From a virus, in IMG/VR virus record IMGVR_UViG_3300032322_002561, positions 172,310 through 236,309 of that record: 64,000 nt of DNA; one strand, written 5' to 3'. The notes beneath the pieces are model-generated. The model was not told the origin of the DNA. It did not search any database and saw nothing but the letters and a program-made list of their open reading frames with translations. The position numbers were made by a program, and so were the translations under genes. Of this stretch, positions 9,173 to 15,635 are shown one piece after another; position 1 is the first letter of the stretch, and the number at the start of each line of letters is the position of its first letter.

Positions 9173-9733
9173 TTAGATTTTTTCCGCATAAAAAATGTGT
9201 CTCCCAAATTTACCTACCACGGGTTTGCCCCATTGTGGTTTCACATAGTCTGCATGAAAATAAAGTGCGTTTTTCATGCTGGGCAGTCTGAAACCTTCTA
9301 GTAGGACCTTTTTCGCTACTTCTTCTGCTTCTTTCCAGTGTGCTGGATATATGGGTCGGATCTTGCTGGATCCATCACAGAACCAGGAAAACTGACATAC
9401 TACCTTGTCATACACAATGTTCTTTTGATAAACCACACCGCAGATGTCTCGGGCAAAACGTCCCGACTCCACACGGTTGATGGTGACCTGTGCCACAGCG
9501 ACCTTGCCTTCAAAGGGCTCGGTTGCGGCTTCCCAGTAGATGTTGCGTGTCAAGCAATCCAACTGCTTGGCTCGATCAGCGGCACTGACAAAGCCTTGAC
9601 GTGCCGCTTCGTTGGTGGCACGCAGAGTTTCTAATTTTGTGTCGGTGACAAACAGCACTGCCACGACCACGGCCATGAAACTGATGGCCTTTACTACTAT
9701 ACTGCCTAGATTGGACTTTGAAGTTGCCTTCAT
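9173..9733 (-). CDS. Cell-wall hydrolase (SleB/CwlJ family), signal-anchored endolysin
   Basis: 186 aa. Residues ~12-33 form a hydrophobic N-terminal anchor (AISFMAVVVAVLFVTD). The hydrolase domain spans ~60-186: LTRNIYWEAATEPFEGKVAVAQV, with the family Glu in YWEA, then VYQKNIVYDKVVCQFSWFCDG and the C-terminal NALYFHADYVKPQW. SleB/CwlJ enzymes cleave peptidoglycan glycan strands, probably as lytic transglycosylases. The anchor suggests export in a membrane-tethered, SAR-type form. GGGAG precedes ATG and lies in a small hairpin. Transcribed from 10089-10117 through a ~350-nt structured leader, followed by the small membrane protein. Confidence 0.88.
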   Translation of the reverse strand: MKATSKSNLGSIVVKAISFMAVVVAVLFVTDTKLETLRATNEAARQGFVSAADRAKQLDCLTRNIYWEAATEPFEGKVAVAQVTINRVESGRFARDICGVVYQKNIVYDKVVCQFSWFCDGSSKIRPIYPAHWKEAEEVAKKVLLEGFRLPSMKNALYFHADYVKPQWGKPVVGKFGRHIFYAEKI

Positions 9734-9736
9734 AGT

Positions 9737-10086
9737 TTTCTCCCGTCAGCTTAGTGAGCTGTTCACCGGAGTGCCCAGGATGGGCGCATTGACAAAGATT
9801 TGGGCAAAAGAAAAGACCTCGGGCCTCCTTTGGCATACTCTCCGAGCGCGGCTTTGTTTCTCACCGGGCCTGTACCATTTGTCAATGAAGAGGATTTCCG
9901 AAGTCCTCTTTGATCAGCTTTGCGGCACTGACCGATCCGTTGTGGAGTAGAAGTTGGGTGTAATCCTCCGCTGATCGATTCTACGACAGCCTGAACTGGT
10001 GTTCTACTCCATAAAATACTTAGTAACTGATCAATATCAGAAACAAATAAAGTCATTTTTTTAACACTTTTTACCATAATATACAC
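9737..10086 (-). ncRNA. Long structured leader (candidate cis-RNA) of the cell-wall hydrolase
   Basis: About 350 nt between the promoter and ATG 9733 with no convincing gene. Folding elements visible on the minus strand: a 9-bp pair GGAGTAGAA / TTCTACTCC enclosing ~50 nt, AGAGGA...TCCTCT, CTCGG...CCGAG, GCCC-atcct-GGGC, and CAGCT-cacta-AGCTG directly before GGGAG. A weak open frame crosses it, but its composition is not protein-like and it lacks a ribosome site. Cell-wall hydrolases of this family are known riboswitch targets (ydaO, c-di-AMP), but I could not match that consensus. Class unknown. Confidence 0.5.
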
Positions 10087-10088
10087 AT

Positions 10089-10117
10089 ATTATAGCACGA
10101 CTAAGTTTTAAAGTCAA
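10089..10117 (-). promoter_or_regulatory. Early-type sigma70 promoter
   Basis: TTGACT (10112-10117), 17 bp, TATAAT (10089-10094) with extended TGC. It overlaps the last codons of the ferredoxin gene. Drives the structured leader and hydrolase. Confidence 0.85.
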
Positions 10118-10440
10118 TCTCGTTCAATTAGATGTCTTTTTTGCTCGATCTTACTCCAATGATCAGCATCAGGCAAAGCATCAACTCGTTTGGTCATAGA
10201 CGGCCATAATTGAGCTAACTCTGCATTGAGCGCAATAAATTCTTGTTGATCTCCAGGAACATCATCTTCGGCATAAATCGCATTTACTGGACATTCTGGT
10301 ACGCAAACAGCACAATCGATACACTCGTTGGGATCAATTACAAGAAAATTTGGCCCTGCTCGAAAACAATCTACTGGACACACATCTACACAATCAGTGT
10401 AACGGCATTTGACACAGGCTTCGGTTACAACAAAAGTCAT
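10114..10440 (-). CDS. fdxA: 7Fe-8S ferredoxin (FdxA type)
   Basis: 108 aa, the normal length. Two cluster motifs: [18 protein letters not shown] near residues 9-26 and [12 protein letters not shown] near 40-51, followed by the FdxA-type C-terminal extension ([14 protein letters not shown]). Such ferredoxins carry electrons in the cytoplasm. ATG follows the nadE stop by 1 nt with GAGGAG inside the nadE end. It could feed the radical SAM protein or ribonucleotide metabolism; no partner is fixed by context. Confidence 0.93.
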   Translation of the reverse strand: MTFVVTEACVKCRYTDCVDVCPVDCFRAGPNFLVIDPNECIDCAVCVPECPVNAIYAEDDVPGDQQEFIALNAELAQLWPSMTKRVDALPDADHWSKIEQKRHLIERD

Positions 10441-10441
10441 A

Positions 10442-11203
10442 TTACTCCTCGAATTTACAAACTGGGATTGGCGTCATTTTGTGCATGTTTTGGGCACGCA
10501 GTTCTCGATAACGTTTTAATTTTTTCCTGTCTTGTGGCGCGGCTCCAAATCCCGCCGCATCCAACTGCATCATGGTTTCCAGTTCAGGATAGGTCATGCC
10601 CAACTGATCTTCATCGGTGCGTCCATCAGCCCAGAGTCCGTCTGTGGGTGCGGCATCAATGATTTCCGGCATGATGCCAAGCTCGCGACCCATGGACCAT
10701 ACGTCGGTCTTCATGCAGTCGCCAATGGGGCTGATGTCCACACCACCATCGCCATACTTGGTAAAAAAGCCCACACCAAAATCCTCGACCCGGTTACCGG
10801 TGCCAACAACAATGCCACTATTGCACTGTGCAATTTGATACAAGGTCATCATGCGTAATCGACTACGGCTGTTGGCAAAGGCCAACTCGTTGTCAAACAC
10901 TGTGCCCATGGCTCGTTCAAATTGTTTAAAAGTAGGTGTAAGATCCAAGGTGTAGTTTTCAGCATTGGGATATTGTGTGGTCAACCAGTAAGCATGCCCT
11001 ACGCTGAGTTCATGAGTGTGTTTGCTCTGTTTTATGGGCATGCACACAGCCATGGTAGGGATACCGGTGCGAGCACACAAGGTGGATACCACAGCTGAGT
11101 CAATGCCGCCCGATACTCCCACCACAAGAGTTTTGATCTTGTTTTTGGTGGCGTAGCTTTTGATCCACTTTGTAATATAATTAATTCTTTGTTTGGGCGT
11201 CAT
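10442..11203 (-). CDS. nadE: NAD synthetase, ammonia-dependent type
   Basis: 253 aa from ATG 11203, which overlaps the upstream stop (ATGA). The ATP-pyrophosphatase P-loop SGGIDS is at residues 31-36, and substrate-site segments [23 protein letters not shown] and [18 protein letters not shown] are intact. There is no glutaminase domain, so it should use NH3 to convert deamido-NAD to NAD in the cytoplasm. Phages that restore or boost NAD are known through other genes (nadV, nadR). Operon order: 11918, 11733, nadE, fdxA, under the promoter at 11957-11984. Confidence 0.93.
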   Translation of the reverse strand: MTPKQRINYITKWIKSYATKNKIKTLVVGVSGGIDSAVVSTLCARTGIPTMAVCMPIKQSKHTHELSVGHAYWLTTQYPNAENYTLDLTPTFKQFERAMGTVFDNELAFANSRSRLRMMTLYQIAQCNSGIVVGTGNRVEDFGVGFFTKYGDGGVDISPIGDCMKTDVWSMGRELGIMPEIIDAAPTDGLWADGRTDEDQLGMTYPELETMMQLDAAGFGAAPQDRKKLKRYRELRAQNMHKMTPIPVCKFEE

Positions 11204-11733
11204 TCTATTTCTGGAGCGGGCATGGCTTTGATACGATCCCAAGTGGCCTGTTTATCCTTAATATGCTGTTCTAGCTTGCGATATTGTTCACCCAGCTCAC
11301 GCAGGTCCTCCCACTCCTTTTCCAATTCTGGATTGGGTTGGAACAGGCTCAAGCGTTCTTCGATCCTTTTGACCGCTGCTACCAGACTCCAGCCATTGAC
11401 TTCTACATCAGCGCCTTCACCGTTGAGTTGGATTCGGCCGCTGGTAGGACTTTGTGTGAACCAAGGTGTTGCGTTGGTTCCAGTGGAGTAAATGGTGTTG
11501 GACAACGAAAGATTACCAAAGGTAACCGAAGGTGAAATACTGGCTCCAATAGCACCAGTCACAGTGTATGGACTGGTCAGGCTCATGTTGTCCAAAGCCG
11601 AGGTAATGGTTATGGTATCATTTGCAATGTCACTGGCAGTGGGAGTGCTCTCGTACAAGGCAAAGTTGTTGTTTAGGTCCCACTCCTTGACAATTTCCTC
11701 CAAGCGAGTGGGTGCAGATATTTTGGGTTCCAT
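11200..11733 (-). CDS. Conserved phage protein, probable virion-associated
   Basis: 177 aa. The N-terminal half is Ser/Thr-rich and beta-like. The C-terminal half has a pattern I recall from many marine phages: IQLNGEGADVEVNG, KRIEERLSLFQPNPELEKEW, then a coiled coil (DLRELGEQYRKLEQHIKDK) ending ATWDRIKAMPAP. Function unknown. Translationally coupled on both sides (TAATG with 11918, ATGA with nadE). Confidence 0.8.
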   Translation of the reverse strand: MEPKISAPTRLEEIVKEWDLNNNFALYESTPTASDIANDTITITSALDNMSLTSPYTVTGAIGASISPSVTFGNLSLSNTIYSTGTNATPWFTQSPTSGRIQLNGEGADVEVNGWSLVAAVKRIEERLSLFQPNPELEKEWEDLRELGEQYRKLEQHIKDKQATWDRIKAMPAPEIE

Positions 11734-11918
11734 TACTTGGCGCTCAAGGCTTCTTTTTCTGCTGTGATTTCTTTGCGTCGCTCTTTGATGGCTTTGGACA
11801 TTTCTTGCAGGGCTTTTCTAGCGCGAGCAGCAGATGCTTTAACGCCTTTGCCTGTGAACTTGTCATTTTCGGCGATGTAGGTTTCGAATGCGGTTTTGAT
11901 TGCTTCATGATTGGTCAT
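11733..11918 (-). CDS. Histone H1-like (Hc1-like) basic protein
   Basis: 61 aa and lysine-rich. The core KGVKASAARARKALQEM and the helical KAIKERRKEI resemble bacterial H1/Hc1-type DNA-binding proteins (NKAAGTRARKALQEI). It may compact or coat DNA. First gene after the promoter at 11957-11984, with AAGGA before ATG and a small hairpin GTGCA-ttc-TGCAC in the leader. The assignment is by short motif only. Confidence 0.75.
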   Translation of the reverse strand: MTNHEAIKTAFETYIAENDKFTGKGVKASAARARKALQEMSKAIKERRKEITAEKEALSAK

Positions 11919-11956
11919 TTTTGTTCCTTGATTAAATGTGCAGAATGCACTTTGTA

Positions 11957-11984
11957 ATTATACGGCAAAAGTGCAGGGTGTCAA
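11957..11984 (-). promoter_or_regulatory. Early-type sigma70 promoter
   Basis: TTGACA (11979-11984), 16-bp spacer, TATAAT (11957-11962). The -35 box contains the stop codon of the upstream gene. Drives 11918 through fdxA. Confidence 0.75.
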
Positions 11985-12223
11985 ATATTAATATGCCGTT
12001 TTAGCCAAGGATCCCAAACTGCCAGATTGTCCCAACCATGAGTCCAGGTCACAATAAACAAACTTAAAGTATTGTGATCAAATATGTGCATGCGGTTGTC
12101 CTCCACTCTTGCAGATATAGATTTGCTGGTTTGGGTCCATCGGATCAGGCGATCACGGGCTGAGCTGTCTCGGTAAATCACTGTGAAAAGAGGTTGTTCG
12201 CTTCTGTAAGTTGATAAGGTCAT
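11981..12223 (-). CDS. Unknown protein
   Basis: 80 aa from ATG 12223, just after the stop of the upstream gene; a longer start at 12244 is possible. Trp-rich C-terminus (WTHGWDNLAVWDPWLKRH). No family recognised. Last gene of the 12.2-13.2 kb transcription unit. Confidence 0.6.
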   Translation of the reverse strand: MTLSTYRSEQPLFTVIYRDSSARDRLIRWTQTSKSISARVEDNRMHIFDHNTLSLFIVTWTHGWDNLAVWDPWLKRHINI

Positions 12224-12224
12224 G

Positions 12225-12461
12225 CTAGTGTATGGTTTGATCACTGCTCCTTGGTTCAGTGATCTCGTTTACATACTTAGCAAACTTGTCGTCCAAAATG
12301 ACCATTTCATCGTCGTGCTCGGCAGCACGGTCGGGGTCTACACCCATGACACGCATGAGACCGCCCACGTGTACTTCGGTGATGCCATGATGATACAACA
12401 CCATCATGAGCTCGTACATGAGCACACGAACTTCTTGTTCCAATTTTGGATCGTCTAGCAT
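12225..12461 (-). CDS. Unknown small acidic protein
   Basis: 78 aa, acidic and helical (LEQEVRVLMYELMMVLYHHGITEVHVGGLMRVMGVD). It looks like a conserved phage hypothetical. No good ribosome site; ATG follows an AT-rich stretch CATAAATTATAGT. It lies directly downstream of the folded non-coding block. Confidence 0.65.
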   Translation of the reverse strand: MLDDPKLEQEVRVLMYELMMVLYHHGITEVHVGGLMRVMGVDPDRAAEHDDEMVILDDKFAKYVNEITEPRSSDQTIH

Positions 12462-12469
12462 ACTATAAT

Positions 12470-12806
12470 TTATGCTTGAAAGAAAGTGCCCGGCTACCTT
12501 ATGTCAAAAGGCCCCGGGCTGGAGTATCATCGTTATCTAGTTCCGCACTAGCCGCGTAGTAGGTTTTAGTCTAACCTACCCAACCCCACACCGTTCTGGT
12601 TGATGCGTTACCCCAGGTATAACCCCCTGGACGGGTGACATTGGTTTTGCTACTGGACTATTTGCTGTAGATCATATGCGTTACTCGAGTTTACATCTTA
12701 TCTCTACAGTTACTCAGGTCTGATCAAACCCATGGCTTCCAATAGCAAAACCAATATCAGGGGACTTATGGTCTGGGCCTACACCCAGCGTCCGGCCCCT
12801 GAGCAA
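12470..12806 (-). ncRNA. Gene-free, highly structured segment (candidate ncRNA)
   Basis: About 340 nt with no credible gene. On the minus strand: a 5' stem-loop TCAGGGG...CCCCTGA with an inner TGGG/CCCA; then a long-range helix ATTGGTTTTGCTA (complement 12640-12652) with TAGCAAAACCAAT (12742-12754), 13 bp perfect, enclosing CTGTAGA...TCTACAG; then CCAGGGGGTTATACCTGG, GTAGGTT...AACCTAC and a terminal GCCCGGggCCTT...AAGGtaGCCGGGC hairpin (12489-12519). Nested perfect helices over 340 nt are unlikely by chance. It lies in the 13206 transcript between two coding genes. No match to tmRNA, RNase P, 6S or group I cores that I can see. Confidence 0.6.
12489..12519 (-). terminator. Strong GC hairpin, possible terminator
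   Basis: GCCCGG / CCGGGC stem with inner CCTT/AAGG, followed on the minus strand by ACTTTCTTTC. The U-run is weak, so processing or partial termination is as likely as full termination. Confidence 0.4.
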
Positions 12807-13142
12807 TTAGGCTACTACTGCATCTACAGACTTGACAGCGGCCTTGGCTTTTAAACCTTTGCCAGCTACTTTGACTTCGCCTTTCTTGGCAACTTTGGTC
12901 TTTTCTGCCAGCTTGTTGGCTACTGCATAACCTGCATCGCCACTCTGACCCAAGCTCTGCAAGTGCTGGAGAGCTTCCAACTTGGTCATTGCACGTGGCA
13001 ATTCGATCAAGTTGATGTCAGTGCAACCTGCCTTGTTTAGGATCTTGATACGAGCTACCAAGTCGTTTGCAAAACGTGCCTTAACAGTACCGTTAGGGTT
13101 TTTTGCTGTGCCTGCTACTGTGAATAATTTTTCTGCTGCCAT
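12807..13142 (-). CDS. Conserved small phage protein
   Basis: 111 aa. The N-terminal ~75 residues are globular (VAGTAKNPNGTVKARFANDLVARIKIL, LIELPRAMTKLEALQHL). The C-terminal ~35 are Lys/Ala-rich and disordered, a possible nucleic-acid binding tail. Resembles hypotheticals of T4-like marine phages. AGAAAGG before ATG. First gene of the unit containing the structured 12.5-kb segment. Confidence 0.78.
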   Translation of the reverse strand: MAAEKLFTVAGTAKNPNGTVKARFANDLVARIKILNKAGCTDINLIELPRAMTKLEALQHLQSLGQSGDAGYAVANKLAEKTKVAKKGEVKVAGKGLKAKAAVKSVDAVVA

Positions 13143-13205
13143 TTTGTGTTGCCTTTCTAAGTTGCCGTACTAGTTGATTAAATTTACTACCTTACTACAA
13201 TAACC

Positions 13206-13234
13206 ATTATACTTGATATTGGTGTCAATGTCAA
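13206..13234 (-). promoter_or_regulatory. Early-type sigma70 promoter
   Basis: TTGACA (13229-13234), 17 bp, TATAAT (13206-13211). Drives 13142 and the structured segment. Confidence 0.8.
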
Positions 13235-13268
13235 CCATAATAGCTATATCTGGTTAGCCAAAACTGCC

Positions 13269-13397
13269 TTATTTGGCAGCTTCACGGCTGTACTCTTGTA
13301 CTTTGGTCACGCCAGCATCCAGCATTCTTGCTATACCAGTGAATCCCACTGTGGCAATGACCAAACCAAAAATAGTTCCAATTATGAAGTTTTTCAT
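13269..13397 (-). CDS. 42-aa membrane protein
   Basis: MKNFIIGTIFGLVIATVGF... is one membrane helix (~4-24) followed by a short amphipathic tail (TKVQEYSREAAK). The ATG overlaps the stop of the entericidin-like gene (ATGA). Small TM protein plus lipoprotein in overlapping genes resembles lysis or spanin pairs, but the lipoprotein is the upstream gene and no classical spanin family fits. Missed by length filters; the frame, coupling and composition support it. Confidence 0.7.
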   Translation of the reverse strand: MKNFIIGTIFGLVIATVGFTGIARMLDAGVTKVQEYSREAAK

Positions 13398-13603
13398 TTG
13401 GTGTTCGTTCCTTGGTTGGTGGTTGATGAAGTTTTAGAGCCTGACATTTTGTCCCGTGTCCACTCGGCTGATTTGGTAATGTCGGTGCCCATACCGGCCA
13501 CAGTATTGCAACCGGTCAATAACACCACTGCTACCACAATCAGAGCCATGACTCCCAGGGTTGGCATGTTCAGTGCCAAAAAAGCCAATATACGATCTTT
13601 CAT
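13394..13603 (-). CDS. Entericidin-like small lipoprotein
   Basis: 69 aa. Signal sequence with lipobox LLTGC (Cys32), then NTVAGMGTDITKSAEW, which matches the entericidin A/B pattern (CNTxxGxGxDI). Family members are tiny membrane lipoproteins; EcnB is linked to lysis. AGGAGG lies 6 nt before ATG. Located between an unknown phage gene and a 42-aa TM gene it overlaps. An envelope or lysis role is inferred. Confidence 0.8.
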   Translation of the reverse strand: MKDRILAFLALNMPTLGVMALIVVAVVLLTGCNTVAGMGTDITKSAEWTRDKMSGSKTSSTTNQGTNTK

Positions 13604-13615
13604 GTTGCCTCCTGC

Positions 13616-13888
13616 TTATCTACTCAAATTGATCACACGACCTTGGAAATCCATGAAGCTGGTTCTCCAAGGAACAAACACAATCTTGCCAACTCGGCTG
13701 TGTTCACCTTCGGCCAATACCTCGCCGCCAAACACGTCTCGGGTGACACGAATTTTATAGGCTTGGTAACCTTGGGTTGTGTCGCCACTGTCAATGACTT
13801 CGCCCTCTACAAAACAGTCTTCACGACCCACCATGGGTTTGAAATCATAGCCACGAATTACATCACCGTTTACGATTGTTAGTTCCAT
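13616..13888 (-). CDS. Conserved phage hypothetical, beta-rich
   Basis: 90 aa: GDVIRGYDFKPMVGREDCFVEGEV, YQAYKIRVTRDVFGGE. It looks like a small beta-barrel found in phage early regions; function unknown. AAGGAG before ATG; promoter at 13920-13948. Confidence 0.78.
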   Translation of the reverse strand: MELTIVNGDVIRGYDFKPMVGREDCFVEGEVIDSGDTTQGYQAYKIRVTRDVFGGEVLAEGEHSRVGKIVFVPWRTSFMDFQGRVINLSR

Positions 13889-13919
13889 TTTCTAGCTCCT
13901 TTTTAATTACTATACATAT

Positions 13920-13948
13920 ATTATAGCAAAATGAGCTTTTTTGGTCAA
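13920..13948 (-). promoter_or_regulatory. Early-type sigma70 promoter
   Basis: CGGTTGACC block, -35 13943-13948, 17 bp, TATAAT 13920-13925 with TGC extension. Drives 13888-13269. Confidence 0.88.
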
Positions 13949-13953
13949 CCGTT

Positions 13954-14118
13954 TTATAGGGGCTGTAAGTCACTGATTTTAAACTCCAAAATGCTGTCTG
14001 GATAGTCAAATTCGCTGGAATCGTCAATAATTACTGCTTTATTTCCATGCAATTCAATGACTTGCCCTGTAATGCCGGGCTGATCTACTACTTGCACAAA
14101 ATCGCTGATGTTGATCAT
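13954..14118 (-). CDS. 54-aa acidic protein, unknown
   Basis: Starts MINISDFVQVVDQPG; ATG overlaps the upstream stop (ATGA). Beta-rich (GQVIELHGNKAVIIDD), possibly a small SH3-like or KOW-like fold similar in style to its upstream neighbour. Ends 6 bp before the next promoter. Confidence 0.65.
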   Translation of the reverse strand: MINISDFVQVVDQPGITGQVIELHGNKAVIIDDSSEFDYPDSILEFKISDLQPL

Positions 14119-14387
14119 GCTACCTCCAAAAGATTTGCTGGTACATTGTAACGGCCTTGGGCGGTATCTACCAAGACATATTTCTGTTTGATTCGGTTCA
14201 CTGTGCCCTGAACATCACGTCCTTGTTTGGGATGATAGAATTTCACACTCAAACCCGGACGTAGATCACGTTTGACTTCGTTGCCCAACTGGCTACGGGC
14301 AAACTTGAGAGCACGGGCCACCATTTCCAATTCACGGTTGTCCAGGCGACCACTTGTGAGTTCTGCAACAATTTGATTGACATTCAT
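14115..14387 (-). CDS. Conserved phage protein with KOW-like C-terminus
   Basis: 90 aa. Helical N-terminus (VAELTSGRLDNRELEMVARALKF) then a beta domain GLSVKFYHPKQGRDVQGTVNRIKQKYVLVDT...YNVPANLL, resembling small SH3/KOW-type nucleic-acid-binding domains common in phages. Overlaps the next and previous genes by 4 bp each. Confidence 0.75.
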   Translation of the reverse strand: MNVNQIVAELTSGRLDNRELEMVARALKFARSQLGNEVKRDLRPGLSVKFYHPKQGRDVQGTVNRIKQKYVLVDTAQGRYNVPANLLEVA

Positions 14388-14557
14388 TCTGCGGCCTCCC
14401 AGGCTAAAAATCTACGTTCCATTTCTGCTTGATAACACTCAAGTATGACCTCGTCCGTGATGCCACGACTCTGCGATTCTTGATAAAGTTCAATTTTGGC
14501 TTCAAGTTGTTGAGTGGTCAACTGGCGTATTTGTTGTCTAAATTCATTGAGACTCAT
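14384..14557 (-). CDS. Small helical protein
   Basis: 57 aa from ATG 14557, 1 nt after the upstream stop; MSLNEFRQQIRQLTTQQLEAKIELY. Helical and charged; function unknown. Confidence 0.65.
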   Translation of the reverse strand: MSLNEFRQQIRQLTTQQLEAKIELYQESQSRGITDEVILECYQAEMERRFLAWEAAE

Positions 14558-14558
14558 G

Positions 14559-14951
14559 TTAGTTGGCCTCATATGCTTGACGAACACGCTCACAGAACTC
14601 GGCACGAATCCGGGCTGCCTGTTTGGGTGTTAGTCGGACATTGTCGTCAACTGCAAGTTCAGAACGCTTGATTTTTACTGTGCGAGCTTTCTTGGGTTTT
14701 GCAAACGGATTTTCATCACGAACTTGTGCGGTATAAAATGCTTCAAGTTCTCGGGCACCGTTGGCATGATCCAAACGAAGCAGTTCTTTGGCAGCATCAG
14801 ATTTGGTGTAAACATCATTGATAATACGCATGTAAACTTCTTCGCCCAAGGCTTCTAACTGTTCAACACGTTTTTGAGTTGTAGCAGTGCGGAAACGCAT
14901 CTTGCCTGTTTTGTCACGACTGTAACCTGCGTATATAATTGCGTCTTTCAT
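14559..14951 (-). CDS. Unknown basic protein
   Basis: 130 aa from ATG 14951 (AAAGGAG 7 nt upstream). Basic middle (KPKKARTVKIKRSEL) and a helical C-terminus (TPKQAARIRAEFCERVRQAYEAN). First gene of the 14982 promoter unit. Function unknown. Confidence 0.75.
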   Translation of the reverse strand: MKDAIIYAGYSRDKTGKMRFRTATTQKRVEQLEALGEEVYMRIINDVYTKSDAAKELLRLDHANGARELEAFYTAQVRDENPFAKPKKARTVKIKRSELAVDDNVRLTPKQAARIRAEFCERVRQAYEAN

Positions 14952-14981
14952 ATCAGCTCCTTTATCAATTACTATACCAAT

Positions 14982-15010
14982 ATTGTAACAAATCGGGCAT
15001 TTTTGGTCAA
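14982..15010 (-). promoter_or_regulatory. Early-type sigma70 promoter
   Basis: TTGACC 15005-15010, 17 bp, TACAAT 14982-14987, GGTTGACCAAAAA block. Drives 14951-13954. Confidence 0.85.
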
Positions 15011-15023
15011 CCAAAATACAGTG

Positions 15024-15078
15024 TGCTAAGTCATTGATTCTATTAGAAAAAATATCTTTATAGATCAATGACTTAGCA
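15024..15078 (-). repeat. 15-bp perfect inverted repeat
   Basis: TGCTAAGTCATTGAT (15024-15038) and its exact complement (15064-15078) flank a 25-nt AT-rich loop. It lies between the stop at 15087 and the next promoter, so it would form the 3' end of the upstream mRNA. A terminator, RNA-stability hairpin or protein site are all possible; no clean U-run. Confidence 0.75.
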
Positions 15079-15086
15079 GATACCCC

Positions 15087-15635
15087 TTAGATATTGAAAT
15101 ATTCGTAATGTTTGGCTAGATCCCAGACGCTTTGATCAACTGGAGTGCCATCATATGTTTCAATATCAATGTTCAACAGTTGATATCGTTGCCAAAACAT
15201 CCAAGGATTTGGAGTTTTCTTTGTGAGTTTGTTAGACCCCAAAACAGCATTGGCATCGGGCCGGATCAAACACGTAGGCGCATTCAACGCCTGCTCGATA
15301 GTGATCACGCCACCGATCAACATGTTGCGAACAGTACGCAAAGGTATTACATGCTCAAACACATTACCTTTCTTTTCGTACACGCCCACCTGGCGGTAGT
15401 GTGCTTTGATCTTGCCGGCAATGACATAGTCATGGTATCTACGTATCAAGTCATCAATTTCATCGCGTATCAATCTGCCACGTTGCGTGATCTTGGTCAG
15501 TTTGCGATAGGTTGCCAAATGCCGTTCAAGTTCACTGGTAATAAAATCAGTGGTTTCAACATAGGCCTGACCATTCCTTACCACACGATCCGGTTCAACA
15601 TCACGAAATGATTCTATTTGTTCTCTGATCAACAT
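15087..15635 (-). CDS. Unknown protein, possible HNH-like C-terminus
   Basis: 182 aa. A helical, basic N-terminal half (ATYRKLTKITQRGRLIRDEIDDL) and a segment VFEHVIPLRT...APTCLIRPDANAVL that has the look of degenerate HNH-type cores; not firm. Its start overlaps the upstream DGQHR-like gene stop by 1 bp, so the two may act together. Confidence 0.72.
   Translation of the reverse strand: MLIREQIESFRDVEPDRVVRNGQAYVETTDFITSELERHLATYRKLTKITQRGRLIRDEIDDLIRRYHDYVIAGKIKAHYRQVGVYEKKGNVFEHVIPLRTVRNMLIGGVITIEQALNAPTCLIRPDANAVLGSNKLTKKTPNPWMFWQRYQLLNIDIETYDGTPVDQSVWDLAKHYEYFNI

Noticed and set aside
9763-10086. 107-codon minus-strand frame in the hydrolase leader
   Set aside because: No ribosome site, amino-acid order looks random after the first ~25 residues, and helices run through it; kept as a leader RNA.
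9737-10086. Hydrolase leader as a ydaO (c-di-AMP) riboswitch
   Set aside because: The conserved GGGGGACCCA and GGGGTGAATC blocks are not present.
12470-12806. Folded segment as tmRNA, RNase P, 6S RNA or group I intron
   Set aside because: No tRNA-like ends or tag frame, no RNase P conserved blocks, and the TAGTC/GACTA pairing is in the wrong order for a group I core.
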